The position numbers were made by a program, and so were the translations under genes. Below are positions 54,531 to 62,412 of a stretch of 64,000 nt of DNA, one piece after another (the stretch's first letter is position 1; every line of letters starts with the position of its first letter). The stretch lies in contig CAZIKF010000022.1 in the NCBI GenBank assembly GCA_964539825.1, positions 1 to 64,000 of the forward strand. Direction: 5' to 3'. This DNA comes from CAZIKF01 sp964539825. GTDB lineage: Bacteria > Muiribacteriota > UBA6191. Below the pieces are notes generated by a model that was given only the letters and a program-made list of their open reading frames with translations, ran no database searches and was not told the DNA's origin.

Positions 54531-54963
54531 TCCTCAATTGGCCCATAGTGTTGGCATTTCCAAAGATATTGAGGTAGGAGCTGAAGATTTCTCCAGGATG
54601 AAAAATGCTCTCCAAGAGTGGTGCCCTGGTGTGAATCTTGATTCCTTTTCAGTGAAGGAAATGGGACTGGCGAGTTATTTGAGGCAGATCAAATCCTATG
54701 ATCTGGTGGTTATTCTCTTTGCCGGATACAATGTAGAGCGCTATGGCCCCAACCTCTGGAAACATCTTTGTTTCTTTTTTGGTCCACTATATGGAGTCAA
54801 TATTGAAGGACACATCTTTCGTATCCCTCGCATAAGAGTATCCGCGTTGTTAATCCGGGAGTGGTTTTTGAAAGGGTGCTCCTTATTATTGGGAAAGTTT
54901 TATGAAATGGCTCTGTCTAGGAAGTCTACAACCTCATCATGCCCGGCAAGGCCTGATCGTTGA
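54505..54963 (+). CDS. Uncharacterised 152-residue protein
   Basis: A small protein between the LegB-type and glycosyltransferase genes, overlapping the first by 26 and the second by 62 bases. Stretches such as KSYDLVVILFAGYNVERYGP and GPLYGVNIEGHIFRIPRI look conserved rather than random, and the gap would otherwise be empty. No family was recognised. The long 3' overlap could mean the true stop region is poorly coding or that the next gene starts later. No signal peptide is evident. Confidence 0.5.
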   Translation: MIPIAMVSNPQLAHSVGISKDIEVGAEDFSRMKNALQEWCPGVNLDSFSVKEMGLASYLRQIKSYDLVVILFAGYNVERYGPNLWKHLCFFFGPLYGVNIEGHIFRIPRIRVSALLIREWFLKGCSLLLGKFYEMALSRKSTTSSCPARPDR

Positions 54964-55984
54964 GGCGAGTTTAGAATCTGACTTCTTGAGATCCTGTGAG
55001 TACAACGGACTTGGTGCCCACAGCTACGCCCTATCCCTCTTGGATGAAAGTGTTACGGAGCTGCGGGTGGTTCCTTTCGCGGGAATGCCCTTTGAAAAAT
55101 TTCTTTGGTCAAGCCTACTTCGTTTGGAGAGGGAGGTGCCCAGGCTAAAAGCCATCAGGCTTGCCCAGGGTTTTAAACAGGTTCTGGAGAGGGTTAGAGT
55201 GGGCTCCTTCGATTGCCTCTTTACCAGGGAAATTTGGGATTATCCCCTTGAGATACTTGAATCTATCAAGTCTAAAATCCCGATTCGAATTGCCTGGTTG
55301 AGTTCAAGTCCTGGTAGAGCACCCTACCCTGAAATCTGGGAGAAGCTGGCGTATTTTACTCATGTTTTTCTAATTGATAGAGAAGGAGTAGCACTCTTGA
55401 GAGAACGTGGGGTTAATGCCTACTATTTACCCTTCGCCCTGGCTGATTATCCACAGGTTCGTCTTCGCAAGAGCCAAAGACAGGGAGTTGGTTTCCTGGG
55501 TACCCTCTATCCAGATAGAATGGGACTTCTAAGGACTTTATCATGCCACAATCTGGCCTTCTGGGCTCCGAATTTTACTGGCGGGACACGCATTATGTAT
55601 CCGGATCTAATCAAGCATTACCACGGGGAAGTTTGGGGAAAGGCTCTATTGAGTAAAATGGGAGAAATGGAAATCCTGGTCAATCCAGTACACCGCGCTT
55701 ATATGAAGGGGCAGGAAGACAATGTTACCAATTTCAGATTATTTGAGGCAATCGGCGTGGAAACCTTTCAAATTGTAGAAGAAAAACCTGCAATTCGGGA
55801 AATTTTCCCCAAAGAAGAGCTCGAAATGTACTCATCATTGGAAGAACTCCATGAAAAAATCTGCTTTTACCTGAAACAACCTGACTCCCGAGAAAAAATG
55901 GTCGAAAATGCCCTGAAAAGAGTGCTGAATGGCCATCTTTATTCCCACAGGATGAAAGAAATCATCGAAATCGTTAAACAGTGA
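54902..55984 (+). CDS. Glycosyltransferase (CgeB/GT-B-like)
   Basis: A 360-residue protein. The C-terminal half has VGFLGTLYPDRMGLLRTL, MEILVNPVHRAYMKG, TNFRLFEAIGVETFQIVEE and an ending helix after EMYSSLEELHEKI. This is the pattern of CgeB-like and Glyco_trans_1_2 proteins, where the EAIG/EA loop binds the nucleotide sugar. The N-terminal half (FDCLFTREIWDYPLEI) is the acceptor domain. Substrates are unknown. The gap after it is AT-rich and separates two plus-strand operons. Confidence 0.72.
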   Translation: MKWLCLGSLQPHHARQGLIVEASLESDFLRSCEYNGLGAHSYALSLLDESVTELRVVPFAGMPFEKFLWSSLLRLEREVPRLKAIRLAQGFKQVLERVRVGSFDCLFTREIWDYPLEILESIKSKIPIRIAWLSSSPGRAPYPEIWEKLAYFTHVFLIDREGVALLRERGVNAYYLPFALADYPQVRLRKSQRQGVGFLGTLYPDRMGLLRTLSCHNLAFWAPNFTGGTRIMYPDLIKHYHGEVWGKALLSKMGEMEILVNPVHRAYMKGQEDNVTNFRLFEAIGVETFQIVEEKPAIREIFPKEELEMYSSLEELHEKICFYLKQPDSREKMVENALKRVLNGHLYSHRMKEIIEIVKQ

Positions 55985-56195
55985 ATGAATGCTTCGTGCT
56001 CGAGGAAACTAGTCAGAATCTCAAATTTGGGTTTCGTTAGAAAAAATGATAAGTCATTCTTATGGCTTGCTATTGAGCAAAATATTAGTATTTTCGGTAT
56101 ATAATGTCAGATCATTGGTTTATTACTCTCATGAATCTTCGGAGCCTTGTCGATTATATAGATAAGGGATTATATCGGATTTTGGAGAACAGGAA
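55985..56195 (+). promoter_or_regulatory. AT-rich promoter region before the nucleotidyltransferase operon
   Basis: This 211-base gap contains a perfect TATAAT at 56100-56105 without a matching -35, and a second candidate nearer the gene, TTGTCG at 56147-56152 with TATATC at 56171-56176 (18 bases between). GGAG at 56184-56187 serves the TTG start at 56196. It is visibly more AT-rich than its surroundings. Confidence 0.4.
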
Positions 56196-56942
56196 TTGAA
56201 AGCCGTTATTATGGCAGGTGGACTGGGAATGCGTCTCAGACCCCTTACGTCAATTATTCCAAAACCACTTCTGCCTCTCGGCGACCGAAGCATCCTGGAA
56301 ATCCTTCTTAAGAACCTCGAAGAATGTGGTGTGAAGGATGTATTCATCGCAACCAACTACATGTCGGAATATTTCGAGACCTACTTTCGTCAATGTCCTC
56401 CGAAGAATCTGAGGCTTCACTTTAGTCGGGAGACCATACCCCTTGGGACTGCAGGTCCTTTGAAACTTCTTGAGGATGAACTGACAGAACCCTTTTTAGT
56501 CGTGAATGGCGATATTCTCACAAATCTGGATTTTCAGGACTTCTACTCCTTCTTTCAGGAGAACTCTTATGAAGTCCTTCTTGCCACCACATTAGTTCAG
56601 CTCCCAACCAATTATGGTGTAGTTACGCGCAAGGGTAGCCAGATAGTAGAGATTGAAGAAAAGCCCAATATAGAAGCAGAGGTGGTTGCGGGTATTTATT
56701 GCCTGGACCCTTCCGTTCTTAAGAAGATTCCAGCAGGAAAGAATTTTGATATGCCAGAACTTCTCCATAGAGTCTCCGAGGAAGGGAAATTAGGTGCCTT
56801 TCCGCTGCAGAGTTATTGGCTTGATATAGGTCATATGGAACATTACGAAAAAGCGAAGGAGGATATTCGCTCCCTGGACCTGATTGAATCCCAAACAGCG
56901 AATCCTGTTGATTTAAAAGGGATTGAGGAACTAGCTAAGTGA
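56196..56942 (+). CDS. Sugar-phosphate nucleotidyltransferase (PtmE/RmlA type)
   Basis: A 248-residue nucleotidyltransferase. KAVIMAGGLGMRLRPLTSIIPKPLLPLGDRSI is the NTP-binding signature, VVNGDILTNLDF carries the metal Asp, and VEIEEKPN and WLDIGHMEHYEKA are the sugar-binding parts. The wording resembles PtmE, the GlcN-1-phosphate guanylyltransferase of the Campylobacter legionaminic route, as well as mannose-1-phosphate enzymes. It is short and lacks a C-terminal hexapeptide domain. TTG is the start, since the family begins right at this position and GGAG lies eight bases before it. Confidence 0.87.
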   Translation: MKAVIMAGGLGMRLRPLTSIIPKPLLPLGDRSILEILLKNLEECGVKDVFIATNYMSEYFETYFRQCPPKNLRLHFSRETIPLGTAGPLKLLEDELTEPFLVVNGDILTNLDFQDFYSFFQENSYEVLLATTLVQLPTNYGVVTRKGSQIVEIEEKPNIEAEVVAGIYCLDPSVLKKIPAGKNFDMPELLHRVSEEGKLGAFPLQSYWLDIGHMEHYEKAKEDIRSLDLIESQTANPVDLKGIEELAK

Positions 56943-57652
56943 GTTCCATCAGCTTTATCGTTCCTACCTATAATGAAATTGACAATCTTGGCGCCTGTGT
57001 TCAAGCACTGGAAGAGTATTCCAGAGCCCATTCACACGAATTTGAAATCATCGTAATTGATTCAGGTAGCACAGATGGCACCCGTGAACTCCTCGAACAA
57101 ATGCGCAAGGAGAAAGATTGTATAAGAGCGGTGTTCCAAGATAAGAGAATGGGTATGGGATGGGCACTTCGAGAAGCATATGAATATGTCCAGAATCCTC
57201 TCGTCTGCCATTATGAATGTGATATGCCCTTTGAATTGGTCGAAATTGAAAAAGCTCTTGAACTCCTCGCTACTCAAGATTGTGATTTTGTCCTGGGACA
57301 GCGTATAGGGGGAAGGGATCGATGGGCCCGTGTCCTCTATACACTTGGTTATCGAATCTTTTTACGCATTGTATTTGGGGCTCGCTTTCAAACCATTAAT
57401 TATTCCTTTAAAGTCTTTGACAGCAAGATTCTCAACTGCATTTCATTAAAGTCATCAGGCTGGTTTATTGATGCCGAACTTATCCTGGAATCGATTCGAT
57501 GCGGATTTAGGATACGTGAATTGCCGGTGCCATATCTTGAAAGAGAAAAGGGAGCTTCTACCGTTCGATTTCAGGATATCGCACACATTATCAGTGAAGC
57601 GGGGTGCTACGCGAGAGAGCGATGGTCCTATTTCTCTCCTTTCTCATCCTAA
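56939..57652 (+). CDS. Family 2 glycosyltransferase (dolichyl/polyprenyl-P-sugar synthase type)
   Basis: A 237-residue GT-A enzyme. SFIVPTYNEIDNLGACVQAL, IDSGSTDGTRELL and HYECDMPFE (the metal-binding region) are present, and WFIDAELILESIRCG and PVPYLEREKGAST are the acceptor-side motifs of DPM1/ArnC-like proteins. It lacks the C-terminal membrane pair. It would load a sugar onto a polyprenyl phosphate, and the next gene is a membrane GT-C-like protein that could use such a donor. GTG overlaps the previous TGA (GTGA), with GAGGA nine bases before. Confidence 0.88.
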   Translation: MSSISFIVPTYNEIDNLGACVQALEEYSRAHSHEFEIIVIDSGSTDGTRELLEQMRKEKDCIRAVFQDKRMGMGWALREAYEYVQNPLVCHYECDMPFELVEIEKALELLATQDCDFVLGQRIGGRDRWARVLYTLGYRIFLRIVFGARFQTINYSFKVFDSKILNCISLKSSGWFIDAELILESIRCGFRIRELPVPYLEREKGASTVRFQDIAHIISEAGCYARERWSYFSPFSS

Positions 57653-59373
57653 ATCGAGCCCTATTTTTCCGTCTGCCTCTCCATGGTGACATAGGCTTTT
57701 TCGGAATCTGGGGGCATTTCCCATATGAGCGCTTAAACCATGATTTAATTCTTCATAACGGGGGATTTCGTTCCGCGGCCCTTTTTATCTACTGGATATT
57801 CCATAGGCTGACGGGTCATCTCGGGGTAAAATTTTCTTCAAGATTTTCGCAACTAGTCCTTATTAGCGTCTCTTTCTTTGCATTCGAGTCTGTGTTTGAA
57901 CACCTGGGACTTGATCGGGAAGTGGTTCACTGTTTTTTTCTTTTCTATGCGATTTTACTTAGCTCTTTTAGCACTGGCTGCGTCTATATTTATACCATTG
58001 AGCTATTTGGAATCTGCGCACTCCCAATCCTCCTGAATCTATATTTCCTACCTTTCTCCTGGTTCCCTGCAAAGCTAGGCTTGGCTCTCTTTGGATCCTT
58101 ACTCTTTAAGCTCAACCTGGCCTTTGATGTTGTGGGAATTTTCTGCTTGCTCAGGTTCATTGATTCCGGCTTTCATTTTTCTACTCTTGTAGATCTTCTT
58201 CTAGGATTGGGCTTGGGAGGTCTCTCTTTTCTACTCTACTTACAATGCCTGGGTATTTTGAGGTTCTCCATATCTGGATTTCTGGCCTTTTTTAAGTGTA
58301 GAAACGAAGGTTGGTATGCATGGAAGAGACTTCTGATTCCATTCCTGGGTCCTATTTTCTTAGAGAATGCCGTGCCCTTCCTCGCTCTCATTCCAGCTGT
58401 TTATTGGATTTTTTCCAACCCCGGGCCGTTAGAGATCCTAGCCCTGATATTACTAGGTGCGGAAGTATTTGGAGTGATCCTTCAAAGAGGATTCTTTCAC
58501 TACCACTATATTGCTCTTCTACCTGGAGTCGCGCTGGTGGGAGCCTTTAGCGTCAAGCTGATTCCCTGGACTGATTTTTCAATCTGGATCTTACTCCTTT
58601 ATACAATTATCCGATTCAAGTATTCCAAAAAACAGTTCTGGCCAAAATTACTGGAGCATCAGGAAATCTACAATAGACTTGTGGATCAGCTTGAAGATTG
58701 GGAACACTTCGAGATAGTCCGCAACAGTAAAGTCTGTTGGTTTGCTGGCTGGAGGTTTCAATTTCACTTGCGGCATAATCTACCCCCCTTCTCTGTTTTT
58801 CTTCAGACCCTCAAGTTCATGATGATTATGGAGCCAGAGGATGAGCGCAAGTTCTTCCCAGATTTTCCCGACCAATTTTATCAGAGACTTAAAACACATA
58901 CTCCAGATCTTCTTGTACTGGAGGAGAATGAATTGATACATCTGGACTCCCTAAGGAGTCTGGGATTCCAGGTCAGTTACCTGGGGACCTATGCAGGGCG
59001 TCTCAAATTCTTTCGCCTTCTGCCGGAGAGACGGGTTGAAATGGATGAGGTCAGGAAGGCATGTGGAACTTTATTTGTGCGCTATCCGGGAAATTTTAAA
59101 CTGGAATTCTTCAATAAAATGACACCCCAGTTTGTGGAGCAGTGTGAGACGGAAGTGACCCTTGTAGGTGAGAATTCATCGATTTCAAAGATGGAAGAAT
59201 TTCTAAAGGAACTGGGCATGAAAACCAGTAAGATGGATGAAGATGATTTTTTAAGGAGATATAAAGAATTGGAAGGTACCTACTTCCTGGTGTCTGAAGG
59301 TAGATCAATTTCAAGTTACCAAAAAGTTCATAACCATATTTCCAATCGCTTCAGAATTTTTAAGTATACGTAG
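57622..59373 (+). CDS. Polytopic membrane protein, GT-C-like glycosyltransferase
   Basis: A 583-residue protein with about ten hydrophobic segments in its first 360 residues, then a 220-residue soluble tail. LHGDIGFFGIWGHFP in the first loop supplies the acidic residue typical of polyprenyl-phosphate-sugar-dependent GT-C enzymes, and FFHYHYIALLPG is a late loop motif. The preceding GT2 gene would make its donor. ATG 57622 is used; a GTG at 57604 extends six residues. The tail (FKLEFFNKMTPQFVEQC) has no recognised domain. Confidence 0.75.
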   Translation: MVLFLSFLILNRALFFRLPLHGDIGFFGIWGHFPYERLNHDLILHNGGFRSAALFIYWIFHRLTGHLGVKFSSRFSQLVLISVSFFAFESVFEHLGLDREVVHCFFLFYAILLSSFSTGCVYIYTIELFGICALPILLNLYFLPFSWFPAKLGLALFGSLLFKLNLAFDVVGIFCLLRFIDSGFHFSTLVDLLLGLGLGGLSFLLYLQCLGILRFSISGFLAFFKCRNEGWYAWKRLLIPFLGPIFLENAVPFLALIPAVYWIFSNPGPLEILALILLGAEVFGVILQRGFFHYHYIALLPGVALVGAFSVKLIPWTDFSIWILLLYTIIRFKYSKKQFWPKLLEHQEIYNRLVDQLEDWEHFEIVRNSKVCWFAGWRFQFHLRHNLPPFSVFLQTLKFMMIMEPEDERKFFPDFPDQFYQRLKTHTPDLLVLEENELIHLDSLRSLGFQVSYLGTYAGRLKFFRLLPERRVEMDEVRKACGTLFVRYPGNFKLEFFNKMTPQFVEQCETEVTLVGENSSISKMEEFLKELGMKTSKMDEDDFLRRYKELEGTYFLVSEGRSISSYQKVHNHISNRFRIFKYT

Positions 59374-59377
59374 AATC

Positions 59378-60211
59378 ATGGTACGAAAAATTCTCATCAT
59401 TGGTTCAAAGGGCTACCTGGGTTCAGCTCTTTGTGAACGACTACCTTCTGAAGCCCTCCTTGAGATTCGTGGTTTGGACAGGGGACACACTGAGGAGGAG
59501 CTAAGAAAATCTCTCCAATGGTGTGATGTTTGTATTCTTGCCAATGGACTGTCAAACCATATAGCTGGTCAGGAAAATCCATTCCTGGACTTCCAGCTCA
59601 ATGTCGCTGAAATCCTGGATATCTTGAAATCAGAAAAGGGATTGAAGTTCATTTATCTGGGTAGCCTATGTCAGTATGGGGTTCTAGAAGGAAAGATTGA
59701 AGAGTCCAGAGTCTGTGATCCCAAAGAACCGCAGGGGCTGAGTAAAGTGTTTATGGAGGGGGCGTTGGGCTTCCTACAAAAGGTGAATCATCTGGATTTT
59801 GTCTCTCTTCGCCTGGGAACTGTTTTTGGAAGAAAGACCGATCTTAATAATCCCAGTCTCCTGGAAAAAATGATTCTCTCTACCTTGCATGGGAAAACCT
59901 TCGAGGTCTATGGGGGCAAAGAACGAACCTGGAGCGGCTTAAGTATTGAGCATTTCGTCGGAGCTATTGCGAAGGTAATACAAAAGGATAAATACGAGGG
60001 AAGAGTTTATAATTTGGCTACCTGCCAGTGGCCTTTTGGAGAACTTGATCAGGACTTATCCCTAAAATTCGTTCCTTCGAACCCGGCGACTCCATATGCG
60101 GTTTCATGCCAGCGATTTAAGGATCAATTTGGCTGGGGTTTTGATTCTCTTAATGCCAGAGACATTGTGAGGAGGTTGAAAATTGAAATCCGACAATTCC
60201 AGAGTATTTGA
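59378..60211 (+). CDS. Extended SDR (sugar epimerase/reductase-like) with altered active site
   Basis: A 277-residue Rossmann protein of the NAD-dependent epimerase/dehydratase family. ILIIGSKGYLGSALCERL is the cofactor loop, IYLGSLCQYGV contains the Ser region, LRLGTVFGRKTD and YNLATCQWPFGELDQ are later family parts. The catalytic Y-x-x-x-K reads Q119-G-L-S-K123, so the Tyr is replaced by Gln. It may be inactive or act differently. It ends inside the next aminotransferase gene, overlapping by 29 bases. Confidence 0.8.
   Translation: MVRKILIIGSKGYLGSALCERLPSEALLEIRGLDRGHTEEELRKSLQWCDVCILANGLSNHIAGQENPFLDFQLNVAEILDILKSEKGLKFIYLGSLCQYGVLEGKIEESRVCDPKEPQGLSKVFMEGALGFLQKVNHLDFVSLRLGTVFGRKTDLNNPSLLEKMILSTLHGKTFEVYGGKERTWSGLSIEHFVGAIAKVIQKDKYEGRVYNLATCQWPFGELDQDLSLKFVPSNPATPYAVSCQRFKDQFGWGFDSLNARDIVRRLKIEIRQFQSI
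60171..60175 (+). promoter_or_regulatory. Shine-Dalgarno fixing a TTG start
   Basis: GGAGG seven bases before the TTG at 60183, inside the upstream SDR gene. Confidence 0.7.
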
Positions 60212-61250
60212 GGAGCTCAAAGACCAGATTTCCTCCTTTTTATCCGGTGAATATTATTTTCTTGGTAAGCATCTGAGCGGGTTTGAAGACGAATTCGCGG
60301 AATTTAGTAAGGCACCATATTGTGTGGGTCTATCCTCAGGAACAGTCGCTTTGCAATTATTGTTGAGGTCCCTGCATCTTCCATCGGGTAGCGAGATACT
60401 CGTATCCTCATTTTGCCCGATTCCCACTGTCATGGGAATTCTTGAAGCAGGCCTTATTCCTCGCTTTGTCGATATACAGGCAGACACCCTAATGCCCAAT
60501 GCTAAAAATTTTGCAAGTCGCTACCAAAAGTCCTGCAAGGGTTTGATGGTAGTCCACATCTTTGGGAAAATATCGCCTATGTCTGAAATTCTCGAATTCG
60601 CCTCTTCCGAAAACTTACCTGTCATTGAGGATGCTTGCCAGGCATGTGGGGCAATTGGAGAAGACCATATTCCGTCCCGGAAGACGGTTGGAGCCGCAAT
60701 GAGTTTCTATCCAACCAAAGTTTTAGGAGCCTGGGGAGATGCAGGAGCAGTACTGACAGAAAGGGAAGAACTTGCAAATGAATTGCGCCAGCTTAGAAAC
60801 TATGGTCTCGATGATGAGTTTAAGAATCAAAGCCTTGGCGGAAATTACCGGATGGATGACCTTCAGGCCCTGGTCCTGCAAGAGAAGCTAAAACACCTGG
60901 GGAAATATATTTCCCAGGGCAGAGAAATCGCTAATTGTTATCGTCAGGAACTTCCTCTCAGAGGTTTTCAATATCGTTCGGAAGGTGAGCTGGCCAATGA
61001 ACATGTAATCTCATACCTTTTGAGGGACAAGGACTCTAAAGAAAAGATTCGTAAGAAATTCAGGGAGCGTTCCTTGCGCTCTTCCTTTCACTATGACTAC
61101 CCGGTGTATTTTCACCAAGCCTTACAATGTTTTCAGAAACGTGAACTACCTGTGGTGAGGGATGTTAGTTCTCGCATCATCAATCTCCCCGAAGATACAC
61201 AGAAGATGGGAGATGAGCTCACAACACTAATTTCTGAACTCAGTGCCTAG
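60183..61250 (+). CDS. DegT/DnrJ/EryC1 family aminotransferase, copy 2
   Basis: A 355-residue PLP aminotransferase. The PLP lysine is in MSFYPTKVLGAWGDAG, with YFLGKHLSGFEDEFAEF, VIEDACQACGAIGE and GGNYRMDDLQALVLQEKL around it. The usual HSF(S/F)P(T/G)K phrase is slightly divergent. The substrate is probably a nucleotide-linked keto sugar. The TTG start has GGAGG seven bases upstream. The two adjacent aminotransferases are only distantly alike and so are not a recent duplication. Confidence 0.9.
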   Translation: MKSDNSRVFEELKDQISSFLSGEYYFLGKHLSGFEDEFAEFSKAPYCVGLSSGTVALQLLLRSLHLPSGSEILVSSFCPIPTVMGILEAGLIPRFVDIQADTLMPNAKNFASRYQKSCKGLMVVHIFGKISPMSEILEFASSENLPVIEDACQACGAIGEDHIPSRKTVGAAMSFYPTKVLGAWGDAGAVLTEREELANELRQLRNYGLDDEFKNQSLGGNYRMDDLQALVLQEKLKHLGKYISQGREIANCYRQELPLRGFQYRSEGELANEHVISYLLRDKDSKEKIRKKFRERSLRSSFHYDYPVYFHQALQCFQKRELPVVRDVSSRIINLPEDTQKMGDELTTLISELSA

Positions 61251-61295
61251 AATTTTGCCAGAGGAAACCTGGACTGGCTTTAAAGGATTGAACCT

Positions 61296-62396
61296 ATGAC
61301 GATTCGCTTTCTTGATCTCCAAAAAATTAATGCAAGATTCGCCTCTCAATACCGTGAAGTTCTTGATCAGGTCCTAAGGACTGGTTATTTCATCAAGGGG
61401 AAGTATTGCACCCGTTTTGAAGAGGAATTTTCCAGCTACTGTAATGCTAATCATTGCGTGGGAGTTGGTAATGGCCTTGAGGCTATCTTTCTGATGTTTC
61501 GTGCATATATAGAGCAGGGTAGATTAAAGGAAGGGGACGAAGTTTTGGTTCCCTCAAATACCTATATAGCATCCATTTTGTCTATTTCTCAGGCAGGTCT
61601 GATCCCAATCCTGGTGGAACCTAAGCAAGAGACCTATAACATGGACGTAAACGACGCCAGGGAGAAAGTTTCGCAGAGAACCAGGGCGATCTTATTAGTT
61701 CACCTTTATGGACAAGCAGTGGAAATGGATGGAATTCGAGATCTCGCTAAGTCCAGAAATTTACTCATTCTTGAAGACGCTGCTCAGGCTCATGGAGCAA
61801 GATGGAGAGAAGAGGTGGTAGGAGGCCTGGGAGATTGCTCTGCCTTTAGTTTTTTTCCGGGTAAGAACCTGGGGGCTCTTGGAGATGGCGGTGCTGTGGT
61901 CACAAATGATGAGGAATTGGGCCGCCTGGTTCGCGATCTTGGCAATTATGGTTCCGCCGAGAAATACAAGAATCGATATAGAGGTTACAACTCTCGATTA
62001 GATGAAATGCAGGCTGGGTTTCTACTCGCTAAGTTAGCTGTTCTAGAGGAAGACAATGAGCGCAGAAGAGGAATCGCGAAAAGGTATTTGGAAGAAATTC
62101 AAACTGAATTAGTAATACTGCCCGCAGTACCAAAACCGTGTACTCCAGTCTGGCATCTCTTTGTTATCAGGACAAAAGATCGCAATGGGCTTCAAACTCA
62201 TTTGAAGGAACGTGGGGTAGAAACCCTGATCCACTATCCCATTGCTCCCCATAAGCAGGAGGCCTATAGTCATTGGAGTCATCTCAGCCTTCCAGTTAGC
62301 GAAGAAATCCATTCCCAGGTGCTGAGCCTGCCTCTACATCCCTGTCTTGAGGACCAAGAGGTGGAGCAGGTCATCGAAGCGGTAAACTCCTTTTAG
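61296..62396 (+). CDS. DegT/DnrJ/EryC1 family aminotransferase, copy 3 (FdtB/QdtB type)
   Basis: A 366-residue PLP aminotransferase. IRFLDLQKINARF at the start, YFIKGKYCTRFEEEFSSYC, VGVGNGLEAIFL, VLVPSNTYIASILSI and the PLP lysine in FSFFPGKNLGALGDGGAV closely match FdtB/QdtB, which aminate dTDP-3-keto-6-deoxyhexoses at C3. AAAGG lies ten bases before the ATG. It closes the plus-strand operon and converges on the ligase gene. Confidence 0.92.
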   Translation: MTIRFLDLQKINARFASQYREVLDQVLRTGYFIKGKYCTRFEEEFSSYCNANHCVGVGNGLEAIFLMFRAYIEQGRLKEGDEVLVPSNTYIASILSISQAGLIPILVEPKQETYNMDVNDAREKVSQRTRAILLVHLYGQAVEMDGIRDLAKSRNLLILEDAAQAHGARWREEVVGGLGDCSAFSFFPGKNLGALGDGGAVVTNDEELGRLVRDLGNYGSAEKYKNRYRGYNSRLDEMQAGFLLAKLAVLEEDNERRRGIAKRYLEEIQTELVILPAVPKPCTPVWHLFVIRTKDRNGLQTHLKERGVETLIHYPIAPHKQEAYSHWSHLSLPVSEEIHSQVLSLPLHPCLEDQEVEQVIEAVNSF

Positions 62397-62412
62397 TGGG
62401 AAAAACATTGGT

